Origin: Mycobacterium dioxanotrophicus
GTDB taxonomy: Bacteria > Actinomycetota > Actinomycetes > Mycobacteriales > Mycobacteriaceae
Reading direction: 5' to 3'
Assembly: GCF_002157835.1 (NCBI RefSeq)
Contig: NZ_CP020809.1
Coordinates: 3,472,001-3,536,000, forward strand
DNA length: 64,000 nucleotides
Shown in pieces: positions 16,819 to 25,174 of this stretch. The notes under the pieces are model-generated. The model searched no databases. It was not told the origin of the DNA and saw only the letters and a program-made list of their open reading frames with translations. Positions within the stretch are counted from its first letter, which is position 1. The number at the start of each line of letters is the position of its first letter. A program made the position numbers and the translations under genes.

Positions 16819-17598
16819 ATGCCAGCCATGACCAGCTTCATCGCCGACAGGGCCGTAGCCCGATCCGAGGTCCAGCGATGGGAAGCCGGCCGCGCCAAAG
16901 TGGTCCTCAAGAAGTTCGTCTCCCGGCTGGGGACGCGAGCGATCGCTGAAATCGCGCCTGACCTCGACATCGATACCGTGCTCAGCGCCGACCTCGACAC
17001 GCAGCGGGCAGCGTTGGTCACCCTCAAGACCGGACTCGGGCACGCCGGCATGTATGCCATGTTGCGCCGGGACCTGGCCACCTCAGAACGGATCTCCCGG
17101 GTCGCCGTCGCCGCCAGCCGAGGACGTGTTGCCCGCAGTGTGATCCGAGTGGTGGCTCCGGGATGCTCGGCCACCGCGTTCGCCGACTGGTTCAACAACC
17201 TCGTCGTCGTCAACGACGAGGTGAACATGATCGCCGCGATGCCAGATCACTATCTGCTGCGCGGACTGCCCGACGGACGCCAGGAGGTCGTCGAAACCAC
17301 CGGCGGCTCACCGACTCCGACGCGATTCGTGGTGGACTACACCAAGACCGACACGCTCGCGACGCCCGCTGATCCGGAATACCCCATCCAGATCGCGGGC
17401 CAGGCGCTCCTCGACGACGGTGTCGTCATCGGCGGTGTCCGCCACCAGCTGCGTGACCGCGACGGCGCGCTGGAAGCCCTTCTCACCGTGGAGTTTCCGG
17501 GTCTCACCCCAGCGCCGTTGGTCGCCGCCCACCGCTGGCACCTCGCGGTCGAATTCGGGAACTGGATCGTCGCCGCGCAATCCCACACGGACCACTGA
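16819..17598 (+). CDS. Conserved-looking hypothetical protein
   Basis: 259 aa from the ATG at 16819. A TATCTT hexamer ends 7 nt upstream of this ATG, so the message may be leaderless; an ATG three codons later is the alternative. The N-terminal third is helical and basic (RWEAGRAKVVLKKFVSRLGT). The centre has SRGRVARSVIRVVAPGCSATAFADWF and a beta-rich C-terminal half. Third-position GC is strong and the length uninterrupted, so it is a real gene. I recognise no domain. It ends before a strong hairpin shared with the convergent MBL gene. Confidence 0.7.
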   Translation: MPAMTSFIADRAVARSEVQRWEAGRAKVVLKKFVSRLGTRAIAEIAPDLDIDTVLSADLDTQRAALVTLKTGLGHAGMYAMLRRDLATSERISRVAVAASRGRVARSVIRVVAPGCSATAFADWFNNLVVVNDEVNMIAAMPDHYLLRGLPDGRQEVVETTGGSPTPTRFVVDYTKTDTLATPADPEYPIQIAGQALLDDGVVIGGVRHQLRDRDGALEALLTVEFPGLTPAPLVAAHRWHLAVEFGNWIVAAQSHTDH

Positions 17599-17616
17599 CA
17601 CCCCGTGCCGGGCCGG

Positions 17617-17649
17617 CTTCACCGCCTTGGACCGGCCAAGGCGGTGAAG
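17617..17649. terminator. Perfect 14-bp stem-loop between convergent genes
   Basis: CTTCACCGCCTTGG (17617-17630), a 5-nt loop, and CCAAGGCGGTGAAG (17636-17649). The stem is perfect and sits between the stop codons at 17598 and 17662, so it can serve as a bidirectional terminator. No U-tract follows, as is usual in mycobacteria. Confidence 0.75.
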
Positions 17650-17661
17650 GTCGCACGGCTG

Positions 17662-18576
17662 TCAGTAATCCCAGACGGCTGGTACGCACCGGAAGACGTC
17701 GCCGGCCGCGGCGACCCGGCAGACGGAGGGGAACGGTAGGTGAGTGGCCACCAGCGATTCGCCGGTTGCCGCCAGCTCACTGAGCAGGCGGACTCGGACC
17801 CGGGCCGCTTCATCGGGGTCATGTTCGAATCCGTTGTGCCACTCGGGATTGTCGAATCCAGGCGCAAACACGGCGTCGCCGGCGAATGTGAGCTTGTCAC
17901 TGCCGGAGGCCAGTCGGACCACGCTGTGTCCGGGGGTGTGACCACCGGTGCGGGTCACCAGCACGCCCGGCGCCACCTCGTATTCCGTCTCGAATGTCCA
18001 CAACTGGCTGCGGTACTCGTCCAGGAACTGCGAAGCGACCCTGCGCAGCACGTCCGGTATCGGCTGCGGCATGGTGGTGCGCGAGAAGTCCGGCGCGTCC
18101 CAGAACTCGGCCTCCGCCGTCGAGGCATGGACCCGCAGGTCGGGCCGCAGCCGCTCCTTCAACCCCTGGGTGAGCAATCCGCCGACGTGGTCCATGTGCA
18201 TATGGGTGAGTACCACGTCGGTCACCGATGCGAGATCGACCCCGGCCGCCTCCAGTCGCTGGACCGTCTGCCCGGCCCGCGGGAAGTCCGGGAACTCCAG
18301 CCCCAGCCCCGCGTCGACGAGGATGGTCCGGTCGCCGCTGCGCACCACCACCACGTTGAGCGGCCAGTCGACCACCTCCGGTGGCAGGAAATTGTCGTCC
18401 AGCCAGTGCGCCAGCTCGGTCGCCTCGACATTGGTGGCCAACGTCGAGGCGGTTATCGGCAGCACTCCGTCGCTGATCACCAGCACCTCGATGGCACCCA
18501 CCTGCACCGCGTAGCGAGAGGGGACGAGCTCGTCGGGTCCCTGCGCGCCCAGGTGCGAAATGTTGTCCAAACTCAT
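17662..18576 (-). CDS. MBL-fold metallohydrolase
   Basis: 304 aa; the ATG is preceded by AGAAGGAGAATCGC. Metal ligands are visible: HMHMDHVGG (near residue 125), a later His in TGGHTPGHS, Asp in FAGDAVF, and a C-terminal His in VATHLPFPS. The N-terminal segment ILVDAGLG is the usual strand before the motif. It resembles quorum-quenching lactonase or AttM-type and other stand-alone metallo-beta-lactamase-fold hydrolases. Substrate unknown. Cytoplasmic, with no signal peptide. Single gene, terminated by the 17617-17649 hairpin. Confidence 0.87.
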   Translation of the reverse strand: MSLDNISHLGAQGPDELVPSRYAVQVGAIEVLVISDGVLPITASTLATNVEATELAHWLDDNFLPPEVVDWPLNVVVVRSGDRTILVDAGLGLEFPDFPRAGQTVQRLEAAGVDLASVTDVVLTHMHMDHVGGLLTQGLKERLRPDLRVHASTAEAEFWDAPDFSRTTMPQPIPDVLRRVASQFLDEYRSQLWTFETEYEVAPGVLVTRTGGHTPGHSVVRLASGSDKLTFAGDAVFAPGFDNPEWHNGFEHDPDEAARVRVRLLSELAATGESLVATHLPFPSVCRVAAAGDVFRCVPAVWDY

Positions 18577-18674
18577 GCGATTCTCCTTCTGACGCTCTAC
18601 CGAGAACTGGAATTGACCTGTCGTCGCGTAGAACGCCCTCCGGCGCTATGAGTTATCCATGGCGTGTCTTGCGG

Positions 18675-19013
18675 TTAGACATCCCCCGGCATGCCGGGGG
18701 GACTGAGCGAGCCGTCGACATTGGGCACGCTCGCCGGCGCCGGTATTCCGCCGAATGCGGCATTGTCGCCCGGGATTCCGTCGTCTGCGGGTGTCTCGAA
18801 GGCTCCTCCGGCGCACATCGGATGCTGCCATCCGAAGACGTCGCACCCGGGATCGTTCTTGACGGAGAACGGACCGTGGGGCACTGCTCCGCCGGACAGG
18901 CTTGATGCGGTGGGCGACGCGTTCGCGGGAGCGATCGCCGCGATGACGGCCGCTGCGGCGATGCCTGTCGCAAAGACCATTCTGCGCGCGCCAGACGGCG
19001 TCAACCATCTCAT
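18675..19013 (-). CDS. Small exported protein (112 aa)
   Basis: The ATG at 19013 follows GAGGAGCAGCAG. Residues 1-33 are a signal peptide (basic RWLTPSGARRM, hydrophobic Ala/Ile core, ending PANA). The mature part contains a Cys pair separated by 10 residues (PGCDVFGWQHPMCAGG) that could form a disulfide, then a Gly/Pro-rich tail. No family recognised. Upstream to 19407 (394 bp) there is no convincing further ORF. Confidence 0.7.
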   Translation of the reverse strand: MRWLTPSGARRMVFATGIAAAAVIAAIAPANASPTASSLSGGAVPHGPFSVKNDPGCDVFGWQHPMCAGGAFETPADDGIPGDNAAFGGIPAPASVPNVDGSLSPPGMPGDV

Positions 19014-19118
19014 CTGCTGCTCCTCGGGTCCAGAAAGTCCCTGTGGTGTTTGCGGTTGGAGGATGTGTCCACCGCCATGCTCGCACCTCGGCGCGGGAAA
19101 CGTGTCGAAACGACGGTC

Positions 19119-19133
19119 TTTGTCGGCGACAAA
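19119..19133. promoter_or_regulatory. 15-bp perfect palindrome TTTGTCGGCGACAAA
   Basis: It lies in the 394-bp gap between the divergent genes at 19013 and 19407, 106 nt upstream of the exported-protein start. The 7-bp arms are perfect around a central G, the form of a dimeric repressor site. A related half site (GTGTCGAAACGAC) lies just upstream. The regulator is unknown. The rest of the gap shows nothing else I can support. Confidence 0.4.
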
Positions 19134-19406
19134 CCTACTCCCATTTAGTTTTTGACGCAGGGGTCAAAGGCGTTCCGTCGTGTGGGCCCAACCCGCGTTC
19201 GGAATCGAACTGCGGCATACTGATTGAGACGGCGGACCGCGCAACGGTTTGGTCTGCATTGTCGCGGCGGGTGCGGCGCACATCCGCGCAGCGCGAACGC
19301 CCCCTGACTCGCGGTCGCCGGACCGTTGTCTTCCCAGAGAGCTCTCGGGACCGCCGCCCACCATTCGGCTCGGCCGACCCCAGCCTTATAGAAGGAGTGA
19401 AAGATT

Positions 19407-19892
19407 ATGATTGCCAACCGAATTACCGTCGGTGATGAGCGAACGATCATCGAGAACATGCTCGACCGTAACCGCGAAGCGCTCATCGAGACCGTACGCG
19501 GCCTGTCCGACGTGGATGCCCGCAGACGGCTCGTCACATCGCTGACCACACCGATATCGTTGATCAAGCATGCCGCTGCCGCGGAAAGGATTTGGTTCCA
19601 ACGGTTCTGGGCAGGACTCGACGAATCCGAGTGCGAGGGATACTCACGCCGTGATGAAGGCACGTTCGTTGTCGCCGACGGCGAGTCGCTGAGCGACGTC
19701 ATCGCGGAATTCGAGAGCGCGAGCCGGCGTTCGCGCGAGATCGCGTCGCGCTTCGACCTCGACGATGTCAAGCACAATCCCCGTGAGGGTACGGTCAGCA
19801 TGCGATGGACACTGCTCGCCATGATCGAAGAATTCGCCAGGCACGCAGGTCATGGCGACATCCTGCGCGAACAGATCGTGTCAGTCCGCTAG
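19407..19892 (+). CDS. DinB/DUF664 family protein
   Basis: 161 aa; the ATG is preceded by AGAAGGAG. It begins with ERTIIENMLDRNREALIETVRGLSDVDARRRL, and its metal-binding His positions fit the DinB four-helix fold: IKHAAAAERIWFQRF near residue 54, and EEFARHAGHGDILREQ near the C-terminus. Family members in actinobacteria are putative thiol (mycothiol or bacillithiol) transferases. Substrate unknown. The 3' end overlaps the convergent isochorismatase gene by 12 nt. Confidence 0.85.
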   Translation: MIANRITVGDERTIIENMLDRNREALIETVRGLSDVDARRRLVTSLTTPISLIKHAAAAERIWFQRFWAGLDESECEGYSRRDEGTFVVADGESLSDVIAEFESASRRSREIASRFDLDDVKHNPREGTVSMRWTLLAMIEEFARHAGHGDILREQIVSVR

Positions 19893-20435
19893 TTCGCGCT
19901 GCACGTCGGCTGTCGTCGTAATTTCGATGAGCGGGCTGAACAGCGCCATGGCGTCCAGCGCTCGCTGGTGATCGGTATCGGTGACGCCGGCGCACGCGTC
20001 GGCGACGACCTTGACCTGCATGCCGGCATCGGCTGCGGCCAGAGCAGTAGCCAGCACGCAGCAGTCAGTGGACACTCCGGTCAACACCACGCCGTGGCCG
20101 TCTGGAATGGCCGCTGCCAAATCCGGACCCCACTTGCCGAAGGTCGTCATGGTGACGACCGGGCAGGACGAGGTGGCGAAGTCACCGGAGAGGCGATACA
20201 GCGGGTCGTGCTCGGGCAGCACGGCGAAGGGAAAACGCCGGTAGTAGCCGGCCCACGCGCCGACAGGTTCGTCTGGTGAAACGAAGCGGGTGAGTACCAC
20301 CCGGTCTCCGAAGAGGGGTATCAGCTGGCCGATTCGGCGCGCTGCCTCGTCGTAGCGGGGAACGAACCATCCGCTGTCCGGCCGTCGAAAGACTTCCTGC
20401 ATATCGATGGCAACCAACGCGTACCCGTCAACCAT
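19881..20435 (-). CDS. Isochorismatase-family cysteine hydrolase
   Basis: 184 aa. The catalytic triad is in place: D11 (VAIDMQ), K101 (TTFGKWGP) and a Cys at 125/126 (GVSTDCCVLATA). The cis-peptide/loop region VVLTGVSTDCC is typical of nicotinamidase/isochorismatase-like hydrolases that cleave amides or vinyl ethers. YALVAIDMQ at the N-terminus supports the ATG at 20435. Substrate unknown. The stop overlaps the end of the DinB gene on the other strand. The 491 bp upstream carry a stem-loop but no gene. Confidence 0.87.
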   Translation of the reverse strand: MVDGYALVAIDMQEVFRRPDSGWFVPRYDEAARRIGQLIPLFGDRVVLTRFVSPDEPVGAWAGYYRRFPFAVLPEHDPLYRLSGDFATSSCPVVTMTTFGKWGPDLAAAIPDGHGVVLTGVSTDCCVLATALAAADAGMQVKVVADACAGVTDTDHQRALDAMALFSPLIEITTTADVQRELAD

Positions 20436-20639
20436 GTTGTTTGCTCACTTACGTTGCGTTGTTCCCGCACAGCCGGAACGGCGATCGGAATCAGCGGAAC
20501 GCTACCATGCTAGGAATGTCCGTCGGGTGAGAATTTGCGTATCGAGCGGATGATGCGAGGGTGCCCCGCGTCGCCGCGTGCACAGCCGCAGGATATGCAC
20601 GGTGTTCGCAATAGCTGGTGTGCCGCCGGACTTCTGATG

Positions 20640-20678
20640 GACCGTCGCGGGTTTAGATGACGCATTCTCGCGACGGTC
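20640..20678. other. Inverted repeat in a 491-bp gene-free stretch
   Basis: GACCGTCGCG (20640-20649) and CGCGACGGTC (20669-20678) are perfect 10-bp arms separated by 19 nt, within the gap between 20435 and 20927. It could be a terminator, an operator or a structured RNA. The remainder of the gap has a weak 66-codon minus-strand ORF (20510-20710) that I do not accept, and a possible -10 near 20821 (CTACGCT). No gene is supported there. Confidence 0.35.
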
Positions 20679-20926
20679 GACACCGGCACGCCGTCCGGTT
20701 CCGGGGTCATCCTGCTTGTCTACCCGAGCTTTCTGGTATGCAAGAAGCGCTGCGGCCGTCAGCTGGCGGTGGACAAACCTCGTCGAGGTGGCGAGGGCAG
20801 GTCGGAGATATGAGTAGCGCTCTACGCTAGTCGCCGGCGCCCGGCAGGCCTGATCCTAGGTGGTGCGCAGGCGGTGATGGTCCGCCGGCGAAGACCCGAG
20901 ATGACCAGCCAGAGAGGGTGATTGGC

Positions 20927-21244
20927 ATGACCGTGACAAGAATCGATTGGCATTGGATGGATGGGTGGCCACCGGGTTACAACACCGTCCAGGTGAACTT
21001 GCCGCCGGCGACGTTAGGGGCGCAAACGGCCCTGCAAGGCCAAGTAGGTGGGGGAGCCAACTACACCGGCATCATGCACTACCGGCGACGGCTCAAGGAT
21101 GGATCCGACAAGGACATCGACTTCGGCGCCTGGCCGAATTGGCCTCCGGTCATCTTCGACCACGTCAGTTCCATCACCTTCGCCACGGCAACCGGCGAAG
21201 ATCAAGAGGCCTACCTTGTCGCACGCATGGATTACTGGGGATAG
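20927..21244 (+). CDS. Unknown small soluble protein
   Basis: 105 aa from an ATG 8 nt after AGAGAGGG; a GTG three codons earlier is the alternative. The chain is rich in Trp, Tyr and Gly (RIDWHWMDGWPPGYNTVQVN, MHYRRRLKDGSD, DFGAWPNWPPVIFDHVSS) and looks like a small beta-sandwich. There is no signal peptide, TM segment or recognised domain. A second small gene follows after 7 nt and is probably co-transcribed. Confidence 0.6.
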   Translation: MTVTRIDWHWMDGWPPGYNTVQVNLPPATLGAQTALQGQVGGGANYTGIMHYRRRLKDGSDKDIDFGAWPNWPPVIFDHVSSITFATATGEDQEAYLVARMDYWG

Positions 21245-21251
21245 GTGTGCC

Positions 21252-21572
21252 ATGACATTCTCGTCCACCGGTTCGCAGAACGTGAAATCGGTCAGTTGCT
21301 GCCTGCTGTTCGATCCGCGGGGCGGCGAAATACATCACGTCCATCGCGTTGTGACGATGGAAGGAGCACCCGACACCTCGCAGGCCGAACTCGAAGCCGA
21401 GACGCTCAGGGTTGCAAAGAACTTGGGGCTCGACACCAAGAGACTGCAGGTTCTGCACGTAGAGGCGAACGAATTCGCCGAGCGTGCGCGCTATTCAGTT
21501 GACCCTGTGAAGCGGACGCTGAAAAGAGAGGCGCTGCCATCGAGGACGGGCGTGCGGGGCGCGACGAGTTAG
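21252..21572 (+). CDS. Unknown small protein, second gene of a pair
   Basis: 106 aa, beginning 7 nt after the preceding stop. It has a CC pair (SVSCCLLFDPRGGEIHHVHR) and a helical centre (TSQAELEAETLRVAKNLGLD), then a basic tail (KRTLKREALPSRTGVRG). The pattern FDPRGGEIHHVHRVVTM with a following helix suggests a small alpha/beta fold. I recognise no family. Likely a partner of the 20927 protein. Confidence 0.55.
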   Translation: MTFSSTGSQNVKSVSCCLLFDPRGGEIHHVHRVVTMEGAPDTSQAELEAETLRVAKNLGLDTKRLQVLHVEANEFAERARYSVDPVKRTLKREALPSRTGVRGATS

Positions 21573-21598
21573 TACACGCCGCGAATGCCAGTTCGTCG

Positions 21599-22339
21599 CT
21601 AGAGCCGGCCGGCGGCGAACTGGGCGGCCTGGTCGACCATGCCGTTGGCGATGTAGGAGTTGTGCGCGCCGGTAGGCGGCCCGGGTGGCGCCCCATCGCA
21701 GACACTGTCACCGCTGGCGCACAGATCGATGGTCTTGGGCACGTACAGCGGACCAATCGTGATCAGCGGTGCGCCGGCGTCGCTGAGGAACTGGTTCGAG
21801 GGTTTACCGAACAACGTCACGGCAGCGACGTGATCGGCGATCTCGGGCGGCATCGGCGGCGGTACGAAAGCTGCGGGGACGCCTGCCGGGATATCGGCCG
21901 ACGTGGTGAATGCCGCCACGGCAGCCCCCTGGGAAAATCCGCCGAGCACCATCTTGGTCGCGGGGCAGGTCGCAGCGACGGTCTGAATGTGGTTGGTAGC
22001 GTCCCGGATCCCGTCGATGACGGTGAGCGCGAACTGGAAGCCGTCGTTGAAATCGGCACTGGCCTGATAGTTGATCGGGTAGACATTGACCGATTTGGCC
22101 CCGGTCTTGGCGCGAAGAGCATCGACGAATGCCTGTCCGATACCGCCGACGCCCGCAGGCTCACCTGTGCCACGGGCAAACACCACTTCCGCGTCCGGAC
22201 ACGGATCGGCGCTGGCAACGGGTACCGGAGCACTTGCCAGTGCCAGCACCGCGAAGGCGATCGTGAGGATGCCCGCGAACCTGCGCGGCCCCTTTCGAGG
22301 TGGCGCCACGGGGGCTTCAGTGCAATCGATGGTGTACAT
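21599..22339 (-). CDS. Secreted cutinase family esterase
   Basis: 246 aa from the ATG at 22339 (AAAGG ribosome site). Residues about 17-45 are the signal peptide, ending SADPCPD, the usual cutinase mature start. The nucleophile is S136 in GGFSQGAA, the acid is D211 in CASGDSVC (disulfide pair C207/C214), and His is H226 in GAHNSY. An N-terminal Cys in DPCPD pairs with the Cys in AATCPAT. Mycobacterial cutinase-like proteins are secreted esterases, lipases or phospholipases. Convergent with the 21252 gene. Full length and intact. Confidence 0.92.
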   Translation of the reverse strand: MYTIDCTEAPVAPPRKGPRRFAGILTIAFAVLALASAPVPVASADPCPDAEVVFARGTGEPAGVGGIGQAFVDALRAKTGAKSVNVYPINYQASADFNDGFQFALTVIDGIRDATNHIQTVAATCPATKMVLGGFSQGAAVAAFTTSADIPAGVPAAFVPPPMPPEIADHVAAVTLFGKPSNQFLSDAGAPLITIGPLYVPKTIDLCASGDSVCDGAPPGPPTGAHNSYIANGMVDQAAQFAAGRL

Positions 22340-22494
22340 GGAGAACCTTTGCGTCGCGTAGGAATGCCGATTGCCTGAATCGATGTTACGTAACGGCGTC
22401 GCCGACGCACAGCGCATATCCGGGGCTGAACGCCACGACGACTGGATCTGCCGCAGGCTCCGACGCGGTGGCGTGCGCCCACGACCGAGCTGCG

Positions 22495-23925
22495 CTATTG
22501 GCGTCGATACAGGCGCCCGTGGCTGCGGAACCAGGCGATGGTCCCGTCGGCGCCTCGTACAAAGTCGGATCGGGTGCCGGTGGGTTTGTTGTCGGCTCCC
22601 AAGTCGAGTCCGTGGTCGGGTCGATAGAAGGCAATACCCAGGCGGTGGCTGGCCTGCGAATTCGGATTGCTTCCGGTGATGTCATCGGCGGTCATCGTGC
22701 CGTCGAGTTGACCGCTTCCTACCTCGAACTCGATCACTGTCTGCCCTGGATCGCCGGATTCGGCGACGTGCTGAGCGATGTAGCGCCCTCGGAAGGGTTC
22801 CAGGTCGGTGGCGCTGAGTTCCTGGGCCGTGGCAGGCAGGTTGCTGATCCCCGCAAACCGGCGCAGCGCCCAGTCGTCGCCGAAAAGATCGTTGATCAGC
22901 TGCGCTCCGCCCTCGGAGTTGGTCAGCACGGTCATGGCGAAGTCGCGCTCGGGCACCATGAAGAAACCCGAATGCTGGCCGTTCCAGGTGCCGCCGTGCT
23001 GAACGATCGTCACATTTTCCGCTGACGGCCGCAGCATCCAGGTGATGCCCATGCCCGTGAGATCGACCTGTAGCGTGCCGCCGGCACCCGCGCTGGACCG
23101 CATTGCCGCAAGTGCTCGCGGACTCAGCAGCTGGGTGCCGTTGGGTGCCGTCCCGTCGCCGAGATGAAACTTCGCGTACCGCAACTGGTCTCGTGCGCTG
23201 GACATCAGGCCGCCGGTTGGGTGGCAGCTGCGTGGGAACGTCCAAAAGCTGGTGTCGACAACCGGTTTGCCGTCGACAACGTTGTGCGACGCGGCCACGT
23301 TCAAGCCGATGATCTCGTCGGAGAAGTAGTGAGAGTGACCCATCTGCAGCGGCTCGAGCAGCAGTTTCTGCACCACCGACTCGTAACTTGAGTCTGTGAC
23401 CACCTCGATGATCCGGCCGGCCGTCACCAAACCTGCGTTGTTGTAGGCGAACACGGTTCCCGGCGGGGTCAGCTGCGGTAGGCGTGTCATCGCGGCGACG
23501 TAGCGGGCCACCGCGTCGTCGCCGCGCCCGAACCCCTCGATGTCGTCACCCAGAAAGCCCGACGTGTGGTTGAGCAGTTGGCGCACGGTCACCGCGGCGC
23601 TGGCAGCCGGATCGGCCACGGCGAAGTCGGGGAGGTAACGGCGCACGGGCGCATCCAGATCCACGTAGCCCTGCTCGACCAACCGCATCACCGTGGTGCC
23701 CGTGAACGTCTTTGTGGTCGAGCCGATCCGGAAGACGGTGTCACCGTCGACGGGCAGCGGATGGTCGACGTTGGTGACACCGAAGCCTTTGACATGTTCT
23801 TGACCGCCGGCCCACACGGCAACTGCGACACCCGGTATCGCGTAGGCCGTCATGCCCGTGCTGATTTTGGTGTCGAGCTCGTCGAACGCCGCAGGCAGAG
23901 CCGTCTCGGTACATACGCTCATCAT
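22495..23925 (-). CDS. Serine beta-lactamase-like hydrolase (class C/esterase family)
   Basis: 476 aa from the ATG at 23925 (a TTG three codons upstream is possible). Motifs: S69-T-T-K72 in RIGSTTKTFTG, YNN in AYNNAGLVTAG (YxN motif), HTSG, and HGGTWNGQ as the KTG-equivalent. The C-terminal ~100 residues form an extra beta domain (FRGRYIAQHVAES, FEVGSGQLDG) as in many actinobacterial esterase/DD-peptidase relatives. It lacks a signal peptide, so it is likely a cytoplasmic esterase or amidase rather than a resistance enzyme. Substrate unknown. Confidence 0.85.
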   Translation of the reverse strand: MMSVCTETALPAAFDELDTKISTGMTAYAIPGVAVAVWAGGQEHVKGFGVTNVDHPLPVDGDTVFRIGSTTKTFTGTTVMRLVEQGYVDLDAPVRRYLPDFAVADPAASAAVTVRQLLNHTSGFLGDDIEGFGRGDDAVARYVAAMTRLPQLTPPGTVFAYNNAGLVTAGRIIEVVTDSSYESVVQKLLLEPLQMGHSHYFSDEIIGLNVAASHNVVDGKPVVDTSFWTFPRSCHPTGGLMSSARDQLRYAKFHLGDGTAPNGTQLLSPRALAAMRSSAGAGGTLQVDLTGMGITWMLRPSAENVTIVQHGGTWNGQHSGFFMVPERDFAMTVLTNSEGGAQLINDLFGDDWALRRFAGISNLPATAQELSATDLEPFRGRYIAQHVAESGDPGQTVIEFEVGSGQLDGTMTADDITGSNPNSQASHRLGIAFYRPDHGLDLGADNKPTGTRSDFVRGADGTIAWFRSHGRLYRRQ

Positions 23926-24072
23926 GTTGCCCAACGCTTCTCGTGCGCTGCTCCAAGTCGGTGCCGCCGTCTTGAGGGTACCTATTCGCTCGGCCGATAC
24001 GCAGGGCGTTACGCATATCGGTCAGGGGGTCGGCGATCGGTGCCACCCGGTCGCCGACCCCCCCTTTTCACG

Positions 24073-24834
24073 TCATGCCGCAGGCCGGCCGACGGGCGGT
24101 CCGAGATGCCGGGCGAAGAACCGAGTGTCGATCCGGCCATCTGTCGGTACCTGGCCGTGCCCGCCCGGGAAAGCGTGCAGCACCTTGTCGGTCGAGGCGA
24201 AGGCCTCGAACAACTCGAGACCGAACGCGCGTGGAATTTCCTTGTCGTCCAAGGGAAGCAGATACTCGATCGGGATGGTTATCTGTTTCGCCGCCGCTAG
24301 CAGGGCGTCATGCGCGGACAGCCAGCCGAAGCACGCAGCGGTGATCCGAGGCTCGACCGCCGCGAGTGGTATCCCGATCGCGCCGGCCAGAGACATGCCC
24401 GAGTAGCCGACCGGAACATGTGCGCCGATCTCGGGCAGGGCCATCACGGCGTCGATGGTTGCCTGCCATTCTGGGACGGCACGCTCGGCCACCGAGGCGC
24501 TGTAGGCGGCAAGGATACGGCCGAACGAGGGACTGCCTTCGGCCCGCGCCCGGCGGAACTCGGCGATCCAGCGTTCATCCTGTGCGTTTCGCGGCCGGTC
24601 ACCATGGCCGGGCGCGTCGATGGATACGACATGAAAGCCGTCAATGGTCACCGAGGAATGGGCCCGGGCCACGTGTCCCGGCGCCTTCTTGTCCAGTCCG
24701 CCCGGGTGAGCGGCCAAGATCAGCGGAGCGCCGGTGGGGCCGGATTCTGGTGACCAGAGGACGCCGGTGATGTCGTCCAGCGTGAAGGTGCGTTCGATGA
24801 CACCGTTGGACGATGTCTGAGAAGTGAAGTGCAT
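24073..24834 (-). CDS. Alpha/beta hydrolase, dienelactone-hydrolase-like
   Basis: 253 aa from the ATG at 24834 (GAAAGG ribosome site). AAHPGGLDKK supplies the oxyanion loop, the nucleophile is S145 in VGYSGMSLAG, and the acid lies in LPLDDKEIPR. The His is in FPGGHGQVPTD. The long insert PRNAQDERWIAEFRRARAEGSP between SIDAPGHGD and the elbow makes a lid. Such proteins hydrolyse small esters or lactones. A 19-codon ORF with a very strong ribosome site lies 45 nt upstream, possibly a leader. Confidence 0.82.
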   Translation of the reverse strand: MHFTSQTSSNGVIERTFTLDDITGVLWSPESGPTGAPLILAAHPGGLDKKAPGHVARAHSSVTIDGFHVVSIDAPGHGDRPRNAQDERWIAEFRRARAEGSPSFGRILAAYSASVAERAVPEWQATIDAVMALPEIGAHVPVGYSGMSLAGAIGIPLAAVEPRITAACFGWLSAHDALLAAAKQITIPIEYLLPLDDKEIPRAFGLELFEAFASTDKVLHAFPGGHGQVPTDGRIDTRFFARHLGPPVGRPAA

Positions 24835-24879
24835 AGCGGTTGCCTTTCGGGATTGCCGTTCGGGCGCTCCCGGCGACAC

Positions 24880-24939
24880 CTACCTCAATCGCCCAACCGT
24901 GAACACGAGTGGGAGCACCCACAGGGTTACTGCGTTCAT
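24880..24939 (-). CDS. Possible 19-aa hydrophobic leader peptide
   Basis: ATG at 24939 preceded by GAGGAGGTGAGACCC, one of the best ribosome sites in the window, then MNAVTLWVLPLVFTVGRLR and TAG. The stop is 45 nt before the hydrolase start at 24834. It could be a translated leader controlling the hydrolase, a membrane micropeptide, or the remnant of an N-terminus. Too short for codon statistics. Confidence 0.4.
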   Translation of the reverse strand: MNAVTLWVLPLVFTVGRLR

Positions 24940-25174
24940 GGGTCTCACCTCCTCGCGTACTGCCACGGTCTTCGGCACGCTATCAACGCGCACGCGGCAC
25001 GTCCAATCATTTTCCGTCGACCTGGCAGCCCAAAAACGGCGGCTACGAGCTTGTTTGAGTCTCGCGAGGTTTCGGTCGGCTATCGGTGGGCAGCCGGGTG
25101 TGGCCCGGCATTGGCGATCATTTCGGCCGTGCCGAACCGGTCGAGCGCCTTCGCCGGCGATTCGTTCAGATCCG

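Noticed and set aside
20510..20710. 66-codon minus-strand ORF in the 20.4-20.9 kb gap
   Set aside because: No ribosome site, Arg/Pro/Ser-rich composition, and it crosses the 20640-20678 stem-loop.
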